From Planctomycetota bacterium (lineage in GTDB: Bacteria; Planctomycetota; Planctomycetia; Pirellulales; Pirellulaceae): a DNA stretch of 64,000 nt. The position numbers and the translations under genes are program-made. The notes under the pieces are model-generated. The model was not told where the DNA came from. It saw only the letters and a list, made by a program, of their open reading frames with translations, and made no database searches. This document shows, piece by piece, positions 44,978-54,208 of this stretch (its first letter is position 1; each line of letters starts with the position of its first letter). The stretch is from positions 1 through 64,000 of the forward strand of contig JAPLNI010000029.1 of assembly GCA_026692865.1 (NCBI GenBank), read 5' to 3'.

Positions 44978-46069
44978 ATGTTTTGCGAATATCGATTTGT
45001 GATTTGCCTGTTCATCTTCGGTCTTGGAAGCTTAGCAACTAGCAAGCAGACCAACGCTGACCTTTTTGGAGTCGGAATTAAGTCGAACGAGGTCTACTTG
45101 TTCAATCAGAATACGGGAGCGAGGACAGTCTTCAACACGCTCCCTACATCTATTACGACTTCGCGGTTCTTGACAGGAATTGCTGTGAATCCAAACTCGG
45201 GCCGAGTCTATGTGAGCAGCTTCGGAGACGGCGTTTTTACGTTTGACGGAACCACAGCGAATTCGACAGTTACACGTCTTCCAGGGACTTTTACCGGAGC
45301 GGGAACCACGACACTGTTCGCTGGAATCACGGTGAATCCTGTCAACGGAAACATTTACGTTGCGAATACCGATTTCAGCACCGCTTCGATACGCGTGTTT
45401 AACTCTGAAGGAATTGAGCAGGCGTCACTTCCTGGCGTTGGTACGGGAGGTTTGCTTTACCGAAACGTCGGCCCACAGGGGCAATTGTTAGTGGGATCGG
45501 GTCTGTTCGCTGGATCTCCTGGAGTTCAGGATATCGCTTCGATCGACCTACAAACGGGATTACCGGGAGGATTTGCAGTAAGTAATCTCGTGGTACCGAT
45601 CAATCAGCTTGCTGCCGACGCAAGTGGAAACGTTTATGCAGGGACGACCGACACGGGCTTCCTCGGATCTAATAACGTTTATCGCTACAATTCGAGTGGA
45701 GATCTTACTGGCAATCCGTTGCAGACCATCACCACGGGGATTCTGCCCATTGTCCCGATAGCGGGTACTCCAAGTGATTTCACCTCTCCGGCGGGGCTGA
45801 CTATTGACTCGGATGGAAACGTTTATGTTGGCGTGCAAGGAGATACTAAATTGTCTCCACTGAACGTTAGCCAGATGGCCGGTGGGACAGTGCTTAAGTA
45901 TAGCTCGGCAGGAACTTTGCTTGGTGGCTTCAATGCTGGCGCAGTGTCGATTAATTCGCTGGCGATGCAAGTCACTTCTGTTCCGGAACCGAGCGCCCTG
46001 GCACTTGCTGCTATGACGATAGGTATGACTTACTTCTGTCGAAAAAGTCGCCGAAATGACGTTAGCTAA
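44978..46069 (+). CDS. PEP-CTERM protein with beta-propeller-like repeats
   Basis: This 363-residue exported protein has a signal peptide (about 1-27). Repeated segments of NHL/SMP-30-like type follow (GIAVNPNSGRVYVSS, GITVNPVNGNIYVAN, AADASGNVYAGT, GLTIDSDGNVYVGV), spaced as propeller blades. The end is a PEP-CTERM anchor (SVPEPSALALAAMTIGMTYF, then CRKSRR). It probably sits at the cell surface or in the matrix. No enzymatic residue can be named. Confidence 0.85.
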   Translation: MFCEYRFVICLFIFGLGSLATSKQTNADLFGVGIKSNEVYLFNQNTGARTVFNTLPTSITTSRFLTGIAVNPNSGRVYVSSFGDGVFTFDGTTANSTVTRLPGTFTGAGTTTLFAGITVNPVNGNIYVANTDFSTASIRVFNSEGIEQASLPGVGTGGLLYRNVGPQGQLLVGSGLFAGSPGVQDIASIDLQTGLPGGFAVSNLVVPINQLAADASGNVYAGTTDTGFLGSNNVYRYNSSGDLTGNPLQTITTGILPIVPIAGTPSDFTSPAGLTIDSDGNVYVGVQGDTKLSPLNVSQMAGGTVLKYSSAGTLLGGFNAGAVSINSLAMQVTSVPEPSALALAAMTIGMTYFCRKSRRNDVS

Positions 46070-46278
46070 GAAGCCTTTTGGCGGACCTTGTGCGAGTCGA
46101 CGCTTCCGTGCACGCATCCTAGGAAGTGTCGCGTTAAAGCGAGATGTTGGCAAAATCCTTGATTTGGCGTTACAATCTGGGGTCTCGACTCGCTTACTGT
46201 TGAGTTTCGGGTCCGTCAGGCCAACGTCTCAGGAAGTCTGATTCGGGCGTCAATCCCGTCTTAGCCAATGCACTCAGC

Positions 46279-47289
46279 ATGACTATCACCTACCCATCCG
46301 CTCCAAGAATTCATCGCGGTTTCACGCTGATCGAGTTGCTGGTAGTAATAGGAATTATCGGTGTGTTGGCTTCGCTTCTGCTGCCAGCGATTCAGCAAGC
46401 ACGCGAGGCGGCGCGACGCATGAAGTGCTCGTCAAATCTCAGGCAGCTCGGAATCGCCGCTGCAAATCACCACACCGCAATGAAGCGTTTTCCTCCCGGG
46501 ACGGTTTCAAAGCAGTTCCCCTCGACTCCTTCACATCCGTGGACTTTCTATCGTTGGTCGACCTTGGCGATGCTTTCGCCTTATCTTGAGAATACGAACG
46601 CGTATAACGCATTGGATCTAACGCAGCCACTGTACAACACTTCTTATGGCGTGACTTTGGAAAACCAAAAGGGAGCGAAAATGTGGGTGTCCCTGTTCTT
46701 ATGTCCAAGCGATCAACCGGTTCAGTTGAGGCCCACATTTGGACCCACCAATTACGCAGTCTGCGCGGGGAGCGGTGTGGACGGAGGTAGTCCAATCGAC
46801 GCCGATGGTATGTTCTACGTGAATTCAGAAACGAGCTACTCTGATTTCTTGGACGGTAGCTCGAATACGGCCTTTATGTCCGAAAGTCTACTCGGTAGCA
46901 CTGATAATCGTAACCGTGACCCAAAACGAAGTTACAAGTTTCACTTTGCGACTCCAATAACTGACACGGCTTGTCGTAATGCGTTTGCATGGAATGTCTC
47001 GGATCCTCGGGGCTTCGCATGGGTCAATGGCGAATTTCGATGTACGCTATATAATCACTATTATTCACCTAATTCCAAGCAACACGATTGCATCAGTCCG
47101 CGAATGCTCGGACTGCCCGAAACCCTTTTTACGCCCTATGGTTGGCGCGCAGCTCGGAGCGCCCATATTGGTGGGGTTAACGTGTTGATGGGTGATGGTG
47201 GAATGCGGTTCATCAGTGACAACATCGATGAAGACATCTGGCGAGCCACTGCCACTCGTAATGGAGGCGAGGTCGTGAGTGAATTGTAA
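46279..47289 (+). CDS. DUF1559 protein with type IV pilin-like N-terminus
   Basis: This 336-residue protein has a prepilin cleavage site and helix ([36 protein letters not shown] within about 12-47). The DUF1559 domain follows ([21 protein letters not shown], and the end [18 protein letters not shown]). These are major-pseudopilin-like proteins present in dozens of copies in planctomycetes; some may form surface fibres. It stands about 200 bases after the PEP-CTERM gene and 100 bases before the next small membrane protein. Confidence 0.93.
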   Translation: MTITYPSAPRIHRGFTLIELLVVIGIIGVLASLLLPAIQQAREAARRMKCSSNLRQLGIAAANHHTAMKRFPPGTVSKQFPSTPSHPWTFYRWSTLAMLSPYLENTNAYNALDLTQPLYNTSYGVTLENQKGAKMWVSLFLCPSDQPVQLRPTFGPTNYAVCAGSGVDGGSPIDADGMFYVNSETSYSDFLDGSSNTAFMSESLLGSTDNRNRDPKRSYKFHFATPITDTACRNAFAWNVSDPRGFAWVNGEFRCTLYNHYYSPNSKQHDCISPRMLGLPETLFTPYGWRAARSAHIGGVNVLMGDGGMRFISDNIDEDIWRATATRNGGEVVSEL

Positions 47290-47388
47290 GTGGGTGTCTG
47301 TGATGGCGCCGGTAGCGCTAGCTGGCGCGTCGCGTTCGCAGGAATTACTCCTGCTCCACCTATGTGCAACCATTTCACTCGAAGTTTT

Positions 47389-47925
47389 ATGTCAACCGAA
47401 TTTCAATCTATTGAAGCCGAAGTCGCTACCACGGCTAAACTGAGTCCCGTTCGGTCGCTTTCAAAGTTTCAGCTCACTTGTTTGCTAATATGCTTCTCGA
47501 TCATTCCGCCAGCTTTTGTGGTTTCGATGGTGCTTTTCTTCCCGGCCTCGCCCGAATTGAAACTTGACGCAAAAGTTCGCTTTGACGTCACGGTTATTCG
47601 GCCTCGTAAAGATCCTGACAACCCGCGAATTCTACCGAGCGTTGTGATCAAGAATCCTACCGACGAAGTCTGGAACCGGATCGCGGTGAGCATCAATAAA
47701 GACTTTTTCTTCTACCGACCAGATTCGCTCGAGCCCCAGCAGGAGTTCTCCGTTCCCCTCGAGTTTTTCGTCACAAAAGGTGGAAACGTAGCATTTCAGC
47801 CAGGAAGTGAATGGGTCCATCGCGTAACCGTCTACGCCCAAGTGCCATCGGCCGCACGAGCCATCTCGGAGAACTACTTCAACCAAAGTGGAGAGCCAAC
47901 GGAGGCTCCCCAAAAGAAACGTTGA
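47389..47925 (+). CDS. small membrane-anchored hypothetical protein
   Basis: This 178-residue protein starts at ATG 47389 (MSTEFQSIEAEV); the frame extends upstream to abut the DUF1559 stop but that part has no sense. One TM helix lies near residues 30-55, then a beta-rich domain (VRFDVTVIRPRKD, VVIKNPTDEVWNRIAVSI, FSVPLEFFVTKGGNVAFQPGS). It resembles planctomycete proteins often found beside DUF1559 genes. The function is unknown. Confidence 0.75.
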   Translation: MSTEFQSIEAEVATTAKLSPVRSLSKFQLTCLLICFSIIPPAFVVSMVLFFPASPELKLDAKVRFDVTVIRPRKDPDNPRILPSVVIKNPTDEVWNRIAVSINKDFFFYRPDSLEPQQEFSVPLEFFVTKGGNVAFQPGSEWVHRVTVYAQVPSAARAISENYFNQSGEPTEAPQKKR

Positions 47926-48257
47926 ATAGTGCGAGTGTTTCAGGTCGAATTTAAGCTTTTTTATTAGAGACAGCTTTGCAAGCGATGGTCTCGAGTTTTC
48001 CTAGCCATTGTTGGACTTGCGAGCCAATTCACGGCAAGAGTGTCTTTCCACGCGTCACGCGAGGGTAGTGCCCTTTGAAGTTGGGCGTTGTCCTTAACGC
48101 TATAGCGCAACTTCAAAACTAGCGGCTACGGCACAGGGGATCGAAGTAATTGGATCAACCCAGGGGCCTACCATCGGCAAGATACTGTCCAATTTCGGTT
48201 CAAATGGGTAACATCCGATGCTCTGAATTGGAAATCGCACAGACGGATTGAGCTAAT
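47926..48257. other. 332-base spacer with hairpin
   Basis: No gene is seen. A 10-base perfect stem (TTTGAAGTTG at 48074-48083 and its complement at 48108-48117) is followed by AGCGGCTACGGCACAGG, which resembles the right end of the GAGCCG-type repeats. It is therefore a possible degenerate relative. Confidence 0.45.
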
Positions 48258-49226
48258 ATGAATGCCGACAACCACCTAAAAGAATCGCTGCCAGCGTTGA
48301 CTGATAGAATCGTTGACTCTTACAGTCACGATAATCGCATTCATCATCTTGGGCATTGCCCACTCCCCAAGTACGAAGTAATCATCCAGATTATCGAGGA
48401 CCTCAAGGATCTAATTTATCCTGGTTTTCGGCGTCGCGAGGGACTCCACATTGGGAACGTTTCGTATCATGTTGGGAACCTTATCGATACGCTGCATGAG
48501 AAGCTGGCCACGCAGATCGCGAGGGCTTTGCTCCATGCGGATCGGGTCTCTGGTAAAGCGGCTGTCGATTGCCAAGAACCTCGAAATTACGAAGCAATCG
48601 GGCAAAAAATTGCTTTCGACTTTTTGGAGAAGATCCCTGAGCTGCGCGAAGTACTTGCCACCGATGTCGAAGCCGCTTTCGTAGGTGACCCGTCCGTTAC
48701 CAATCGTGACGAGATCGTTTTTTGCTTCCCTGGTTTAGAAGCCGTCACGATTTATCGACTAGCTCACGCGTTGACGAAATTCAAAGTCCCCTTCATTCCA
48801 AGAATGATGACCGAATGGGCTCATAAGCAAACAGGAATCGATATTCATCCCGGTGCGACGATTGCAAAGCATTTTTTCATTGATCACGGAACGGGCGTCG
48901 TTATCGGAGAGACCTGTGACATAGGCCAACATGTTCGCATTTATCAAGGCGTAACCTTGGGAGCGCTCAGTTTTGCAACAGACGAAGATGGGCAATTGAT
49001 TCGAGGAACCAAAAGGCATCCGACTATCGAAGATCGAGTGATTATTTATGCGAATGCAACAATCCTGGGTGGAAAGACCATTGTCGGTCATGACAGCGTG
49101 ATCGGTTCAAGTGTTTGGATTACTTCTACAGTGGCTCCCCACACAACCGTCGTCCTCGAAAAACCGAGATTAAAAATGCGAGGAGTCGTCACTGCTGATC
49201 CAGTTGAATTAGACTTTCAGATCTAA
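48258..49226 (+). CDS. cysE: serine O-acetyltransferase (EpsC/CysE type)
   Basis: This 322-residue protein has an N-terminal helical domain and a C-terminal left-handed beta helix (about 195-300). It makes O-acetylserine from serine and acetyl-CoA for cysteine synthesis. The block TGIDIHPGATIAKHFFIDHGTGVVIGET is the catalytic-region hallmark, followed by hexapeptide repeats (IYQGVTLGALSF, ANATILGGKTIVGHDSVIGSSVWI). The longer N-terminus fits the EpsC group. No cysK is adjacent. Confidence 0.92.
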   Translation: MNADNHLKESLPALTDRIVDSYSHDNRIHHLGHCPLPKYEVIIQIIEDLKDLIYPGFRRREGLHIGNVSYHVGNLIDTLHEKLATQIARALLHADRVSGKAAVDCQEPRNYEAIGQKIAFDFLEKIPELREVLATDVEAAFVGDPSVTNRDEIVFCFPGLEAVTIYRLAHALTKFKVPFIPRMMTEWAHKQTGIDIHPGATIAKHFFIDHGTGVVIGETCDIGQHVRIYQGVTLGALSFATDEDGQLIRGTKRHPTIEDRVIIYANATILGGKTIVGHDSVIGSSVWITSTVAPHTTVVLEKPRLKMRGVVTADPVELDFQI

Positions 49227-49230
49227 TGCA

Positions 49231-49369
49231 CTTTGGAGTGCTGGGGCTAGGCCCAGCTTTGGGGGCGAGTGAGGTGCCTTGATGGAAAGACTTTGTATTT
49301 GCATTGGTCCTTGAGATTGAACGTCCACAGATTAGTCTTAAAGCGGCGACGAGTCGCCGCACTCCAAAG
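49231..49369 (+). mobile_element. 139-base CTTTGGAGTGC element copy
   Basis: The ends CTTTGGAGTGC and GCACTCCAAAG are exact inverted repeats. Inside, two small hairpins are visible (GGGCTAGGCCC and AGCGGCGACGAGTCGCCGC). It begins 5 bases after the cysE stop and fills most of the space to the next gene, so it may act as the cysE transcript end. Confidence 0.85.
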
Positions 49370-49397
49370 TCCTTTTGACTGATTGCAGTTTTCAAAA

Positions 49398-50705
49398 ATG
49401 GTATCGCAGGAAATCGCGACAATTCGCGTTCACCCCAAAGCTCACTCGGCAATTCTAGGTGGACATCCATGGGTTATTCGAGATTCGCTTACGATTCCGT
49501 CCGATCCTATTGAACTGGGTTCCCAAGTGATGCTGGTTTCCCCTGACGGGAAACCTATAGCCCGCGGTCTTTATCATCCCACCAGCCGAATTGCGGTACG
49601 AGTTTATTCCCGCGATGCTCGTCAAACCTTGGATGAAGCGTTTTTCCTTCAGCGACTCGATAGAGCTTTAAAGCTCCGCGAGCTCCCACTATTCAGTGAT
49701 AAACGTTGTGCTGCTCGGCTAGTCTTCAGCGAAGGCGATTCACTCAGCGGGCTTATCGTGGATCGCTATGCATCGCATCTTGTGGTTCAGCAAACGGCAG
49801 CCGTTTTAACACCGTTTGTTCCAAAGATCATCGCTCATCTTCAACAGCGATACTCGCCCGAATCGATTCGATGGATGGTCGATGAAGGCGTAGCCAAGTT
49901 GGAAGGTATCGAGATGAAGAACGTGTGTGAACATGGTGTTGCACCGGAGTCACCGGTTCCTATCGTGGAGAACGGACTCGATTGGTATGTTGATTTGATA
50001 ACTGGACAGAAAACAGGTTACTATCTCGATCAACGGGATAACAGAGCGGCTGTTGCGAAGTGGCTACCGCAAAATGCGAGCGTGCTCGATGTATGTTGCT
50101 ACGAAGGAGGATTCGCGCTAACGATCGCTGCCCACCGACACGACTGCAGCGTGCTAGGGCTTGATGCCAGCTCACGAGCTATCGCCGCAGCCGAAGAAAA
50201 TGCGAAACGGAATCAGATCACGAATGTAAATTTTCAAGAGGGGGACTTCATCAAAACATTGCAGAGCTGGAATTCAATCAACAGCGATGTTCGTGATGCG
50301 GCGGCTTCATCGGTCGAAACAGAATTAAACACAAGTTCAGCGATTCATGCCGCATCGGCGAAGTATGAATTTGACTGCGTAATCTTGGATCCGCCCAAGC
50401 TAGCTGGTTCTCGCGATTCGATCGACCGTGCGATGCGAGCTTATCATCGTCTCAATTTTCTAGCTGTTGGATTGCTGAAGCCGGGCGGTATCTTGGTAAC
50501 TTGCAGTTGCTCTGGACGAGTTTCGCACGAAGACTTCCAATGGATGCTTCGCGGGGTAGCAAGACAATCACGGCGTTCCATTCAGATTCTGGAGCGGCGT
50601 GGGCCCGCTCCTGATCACCCTGTAAATGCCGCGTGCCCAGAATCCGATTACTTAAAATGCTATATTTGTTGTATCGGAGAAGTCGAATCGTCGCGGGTGG
50701 TGTAG
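49398..50705 (+). CDS. class I rRNA methyltransferase, RlmI-like (PUA plus SAM domain)
   Basis: This 435-residue protein opens with a PUA domain (about 8-85; HPKAHSAILGGHPWVIRDS). A small EEHD-type middle domain (FSEGDSLSGLIVDRYASHLVV) follows, then a Rossmann methyltransferase with VLDVCCYEGGFAL (near 233) and the DPPKLAGS motif (near 333). That is the arrangement of RlmI, the 23S rRNA m5C1962 enzyme. ATG 49398 is preferred to the TTG at 49383. Its upstream edge is the TIR element. Confidence 0.88.
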   Translation: MVSQEIATIRVHPKAHSAILGGHPWVIRDSLTIPSDPIELGSQVMLVSPDGKPIARGLYHPTSRIAVRVYSRDARQTLDEAFFLQRLDRALKLRELPLFSDKRCAARLVFSEGDSLSGLIVDRYASHLVVQQTAAVLTPFVPKIIAHLQQRYSPESIRWMVDEGVAKLEGIEMKNVCEHGVAPESPVPIVENGLDWYVDLITGQKTGYYLDQRDNRAAVAKWLPQNASVLDVCCYEGGFALTIAAHRHDCSVLGLDASSRAIAAAEENAKRNQITNVNFQEGDFIKTLQSWNSINSDVRDAAASSVETELNTSSAIHAASAKYEFDCVILDPPKLAGSRDSIDRAMRAYHRLNFLAVGLLKPGGILVTCSCSGRVSHEDFQWMLRGVARQSRRSIQILERRGPAPDHPVNAACPESDYLKCYICCIGEVESSRVV

Positions 50706-50848
50706 TCTGGCCCGATGAAAATTGAGCCGCGAGCGCAAGCCGTGACAACCGTTTTTGGATTGAAACCGTGTCGCGGCTAGCTCTCGCGGTTCACTAATCA
50801 GCATTTCCACTAGGCCAAGTTTTATTGAAATCTTTTGAGGAGTTTTGA

Positions 50849-51166
50849 ATGTCGGTTTCTGGTTTGTCGCATATGGTTTATTTCACGTTGCATGATGATT
50901 CGCCTAAGGCGGTCGATGCGTTAATCGCTTCGTGCCATAAGTATCTCAATCATCACACGGGAGTCGTATACTTCTCGGTTGGAAAGCTGAACAAGGAATT
51001 GGCTCGACCCGTGAACGACCATGGCTACCAAGTCGCATTGAATGTTGTGTTCGCGGATCGCGAGGCTCATGACGCTTACCAAATCGAACCGCGACATCTT
51101 GAGTTTATCGCAGAACAAAAGTCGAACTGGAAGCAAGTACGCGTCTTCGATTCAGACCTCATCTAG
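50849..51166 (+). CDS. Dabb (stress-responsive A/B barrel) domain protein
   Basis: This 105-residue single-domain protein (LSHMVYFTLHDDSPKAVDALIASCHKYLNHHTGVVYFSVG) has the ferredoxin-like Dabb fold. Members bind small ligands or act as small enzymes; no substrate can be named. The start MSVSGL has a usable AGGAG site about 5 bases upstream. It precedes the large lipoprotein gene by about 80 bases. Confidence 0.85.
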   Translation: MSVSGLSHMVYFTLHDDSPKAVDALIASCHKYLNHHTGVVYFSVGKLNKELARPVNDHGYQVALNVVFADREAHDAYQIEPRHLEFIAEQKSNWKQVRVFDSDLI

Positions 51167-51245
51167 CGTTGGTTGTTCATAATAGTGTGTTGGCGAAACT
51201 CGCATGCGTTCGAATTCAATCAGTCAACTTTGAAGACGCATAAGC

Positions 51246-53906
51246 ATGAATAACCCGTGGTGCAAAGAAAATGGAATGAGCAATCGCGAGCGGTTCAAAC
51301 TACTCGGTTTACTTCTATGCATTCTTGCGATGGTTCCTGGTTGCGGAGGTTGCCGACGTGAAGCCTTAGATAAGGACTCGACGGCAACTGAAAAGAAGAA
51401 AGACAAAGTTGTCGATCGGCTCAAGGTCGACCGGCTTCGCGCTTTACCAGCCGCCTCTGGAAGTGATTTGCTTTTGCTTAAGCCCGGACATTGGTACGAG
51501 CTTCAGCAACCTGTCAAAGCGAACTTCGGTGATGAATCCATCGAGGTGTCTTGCAATATCGTCGACCAAGTTTTTCACCCGCTGTCGATGTTAGGGTTGC
51601 GAGAACCAATTGCGTTTGAACGTTCGATCGCTCTAGCACGCGGTCAAGAAAAACGACTCGATTATCAAGTCTTTGTCCCAAGCGTTCCACCACCTTTGGT
51701 CGATCTCGAATCCGCGGTGAAGCCGCAAGTCCGCGTGAACTATATGCCTCGAGGCGTTGGGGTTTCGTTGCGTGAAGAAGTTTATCCGATCACGGTGATT
51801 CCCGACTACCAGTTCTATCTGGTGGCTCTGTCGAAGGCGACTGACGCTTACCAATTCCTGGAAGGTTCCACCGCGTTGGTCTGGCCTAGTGAAGGGAAAC
51901 TGGAAGACGAAAAGGTCTTTCCGATAAGGCTAGTTAGCATCGAGGAATCGCAAGCTTCGGCAAGCTTACCGACTCGCCTGAACACGTGGAGCTCGACCAG
52001 TCATCTGCTTTGGAACGACTGCGCTGCGACAGCTTTTACGGAGCAGCAAAAAGCAGCGATCGTAGATTGGTTGCACTTCGGCGGACAAATCATTGTCAAC
52101 GGGCCAGAATCTCAATCAGCATTAGCTAACAGTTTTTTGTCGGATTATCTACCGATTGTTGAGCTAACCAAGGGATCTAATGCTGAGATCGATTGGGATG
52201 CGTTCAATAGCAAGTGGAGTATTTCAACGATTGTTGGTCAGCAGGGGACGCCGATCGTGATGCCGCAGGATCGTGATGTCCCCAGCATCAGCGGCAAACT
52301 GGTTCCTGGAGCTCGATGGGTTTCCGGTTGTGAAGGAATCGCAGCCGAACGCATGGTGGGTGCCGGACGAGTCGTCATGACTACGTTTCCTATCGCCGAG
52401 TCGACGTGGATTCGCTGGCCCAGCTACAGCAGCTTTATCAACGCGGTTCTGCTTGCCCGACCACCACGAATTTGGGCTCACGATTCTAATCAACTCGGTG
52501 ATTTGGTTTTTGTGGAGCCATTTCGCGGCTTCGAGAAGGACCCGACTTTGACGAGCCGTTTTCGCTTGCTAGCGCGCGACCTAGGAGCGAGATCGGCAAC
52601 GCTTGAACCACCATCGGATGCCTCGATAATCAATTCGTTGCGAGTGCCGGAGTCCCAGCTGAATGCAATTGCGGCTGAGGCTGAATTGGAAGCCGAGCTG
52701 AAGCGTATACGTAGCGGCGAACCAGGCACACGCCGTTCCATTGGCGAGTTATCATCGCAAGGCGGATTTACCAGACCCGCCGGACAAGTACTTCGACAAG
52801 CATCTGGCATCAATGTTCCAAGCATCTCAACAATCATAAAATTGTTGGCAGCTTATCTGGTGGTGCTGGTGCCGATCAATTGGATTGTGTTCTGGTTGAT
52901 CGGACGAGTGGAGCTTGCTTGGATCGCGGCCCCTGTTATCGCTATTATTGGTGCCTTTGCGATTGCCCGAGCTGTACAATTAGACGTGGGCTTTTCACGA
53001 TCGCAAACATCGATCTCAGTTGTCGAAGTGCCATCTGGATACTCGCGCGGATACTCAGCATCCTTCACTTCGCTTTACACTTCGCTGACAACAAACTATT
53101 CGGCTTTTAACTCCGAGAGCAATGGGATGGTCGTACCCATGTTGACTCGTGAAGAAAGGATGATGTCCTTTACTCGCGATACACCGATGATGACTTATCG
53201 ATATGCGAGCGATCGGGGAGAGGGCTTAGAGTCGTTTCCGGTGCGGTCCAATTCGACAAGCTTTATTCGAGCCGAGCAACCATGCGAGATTGGTGGTGAA
53301 GTTACGTTGACTTGGAGCGGTAACAACTCGGATTCCATTCAAGTCGAGAACCGATCGAGTTTAAATTTTGCTCGCGCGGGTATTGTCGCGATGGACAACG
53401 ATGGGCAGATGCGCAAGGGTTGGGTAGGCAATATCGATGGAGGAAATATTACCTCGGTGGCAGTTGATCTCGCTGCGGTTGCCAATGACTCGACAGAGCG
53501 CACTACAAATAGCAGGAAGGTTCGGGCTTTGTTTTTAGACGAATGGGAATTGGAGGCCGACAAAGCCGATCCCAAAATCGCGAAATCATTCGGCCAAAAC
53601 AGAGACCCCAAAGATGGCGGCGACACGAACATCTATGTAAAGCCCTTGATCACCTCGCTTTTGACATCTCACTTTTGGCAACCCGGAGAAGCGATGATGG
53701 TCGGCATCTGCAACAAGGCCTTTAGTCCTATTGTGATCAACCCGCTTGCCCCTCAACGCCAAGAACAATCACTTTTTGTTGTCCATTTGTTTACCGAATC
53801 GATTGGCACCGCCTCGCCAGACATCAACATTCCAAAGAAATCGGCAGCTTCCGAGGAGGACTTGGATCCAGCAATTTTCTCCGAAGAATTGACGCCCGCG
53901 AAGTGA
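51246..53906 (+). CDS. large membrane lipoprotein of unknown function
   Basis: This 886-residue protein starts with a signal segment ending MVPGCGGC (Cys33 a candidate lipid site). An extracytoplasmic part of about 490 residues contains a segment like the amidotransferase-like fold (WLHFGGQIIVNGP near 275). Two TM helices lie near 530-550 and 556-576, followed by a Ser/Thr-rich domain. Architecture with a C-terminal TM pair resembles planctomycete proteins associated with BatA/ABC-type systems, but no name is certain. Gly/Cys motifs near the start could be lipid or metal sites. Confidence 0.72.
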   Translation: MNNPWCKENGMSNRERFKLLGLLLCILAMVPGCGGCRREALDKDSTATEKKKDKVVDRLKVDRLRALPAASGSDLLLLKPGHWYELQQPVKANFGDESIEVSCNIVDQVFHPLSMLGLREPIAFERSIALARGQEKRLDYQVFVPSVPPPLVDLESAVKPQVRVNYMPRGVGVSLREEVYPITVIPDYQFYLVALSKATDAYQFLEGSTALVWPSEGKLEDEKVFPIRLVSIEESQASASLPTRLNTWSSTSHLLWNDCAATAFTEQQKAAIVDWLHFGGQIIVNGPESQSALANSFLSDYLPIVELTKGSNAEIDWDAFNSKWSISTIVGQQGTPIVMPQDRDVPSISGKLVPGARWVSGCEGIAAERMVGAGRVVMTTFPIAESTWIRWPSYSSFINAVLLARPPRIWAHDSNQLGDLVFVEPFRGFEKDPTLTSRFRLLARDLGARSATLEPPSDASIINSLRVPESQLNAIAAEAELEAELKRIRSGEPGTRRSIGELSSQGGFTRPAGQVLRQASGINVPSISTIIKLLAAYLVVLVPINWIVFWLIGRVELAWIAAPVIAIIGAFAIARAVQLDVGFSRSQTSISVVEVPSGYSRGYSASFTSLYTSLTTNYSAFNSESNGMVVPMLTREERMMSFTRDTPMMTYRYASDRGEGLESFPVRSNSTSFIRAEQPCEIGGEVTLTWSGNNSDSIQVENRSSLNFARAGIVAMDNDGQMRKGWVGNIDGGNITSVAVDLAAVANDSTERTTNSRKVRALFLDEWELEADKADPKIAKSFGQNRDPKDGGDTNIYVKPLITSLLTSHFWQPGEAMMVGICNKAFSPIVINPLAPQRQEQSLFVVHLFTESIGTASPDINIPKKSAASEEDLDPAIFSEELTPAK

Positions 53907-53944
53907 AAGAGTTCATGACGGAAGCGACAATATGAATAGTAGTT

Positions 53945-54001
53945 TGGGGCCATCGTCCCGAACGAACCTGAAAACGAAGGACGGACGGGACAGTGGTCCC
54001 A
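53945..54001. repeat. imperfect 16-base inverted repeat
   Basis: TGGGGCCATCGTCCCG (53945-53960) and CGGGACAGTGGTCCCA (53986-54001) pair with three mismatches across a 25-base loop, 40 bases past the lipoprotein stop. It could end that transcript or be another REP family. Confidence 0.65.
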
Positions 54002-54084
54002 TCCTACGATGTGCGGATACGGGTACACTTTAAGTCAGGTTGCACTTTGAGAAACTAGCATTTGACGATCGTCGACCTTAAAAA

Positions 54085-54169
54085 CCTGAGCCGATGGCGC
54101 CAGCCGCGGGTGCCATCTTTCAAACTGTGGCAAAGTCGACACAGAAGGCTAGCGCCTACGGCTCTGTAG
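54085..54169 (+). repeat. GAGCCG-type dispersed repeat, copy D
   Basis: The left end CCTGAGCCGATGGCGCCAGCC pairs with the right end GGCTAGCGCCTACGGCTC, the longest terminal inverted repeat in the family (about 18 bases). The interior GTGGCAAAGTCGA is shared with copy A at 11.2 kb. Confidence 0.8.
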
Positions 54170-54196
54170 AATAGAAAAAGTGTTGGGAAAATTGTT

Positions 54197-54203
54197 GGGA
54201 GGA
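54197..54203 (+). promoter_or_regulatory. ribosome binding site GGGAGGA
   Basis: A strong Shine-Dalgarno sequence lies 5 bases before a TTG codon at 54209. It supports TTG as the real start of the ABC ATPase gene. Confidence 0.75.
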
Positions 54204-54208
54204 AAGCT

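Larger units (their letters stand above)
53907..54208. other. 302-base spacer with two repeats upstream of the ABC operon
   Basis: No gene is seen. It holds an imperfect inverted repeat at 53945-54001 and repeat copy D at 54085-54169. The operon promoter must lie here, and the repeat lies 30 bases before the Shine-Dalgarno site, so it may be in the 5' leader. Confidence 0.5.

Noticed and set aside
45560-46153. 197-residue open frame antisense to the PEP-CTERM propeller gene
   Set aside because: It is contained in the opposite-strand gene and has no recognisable feature.
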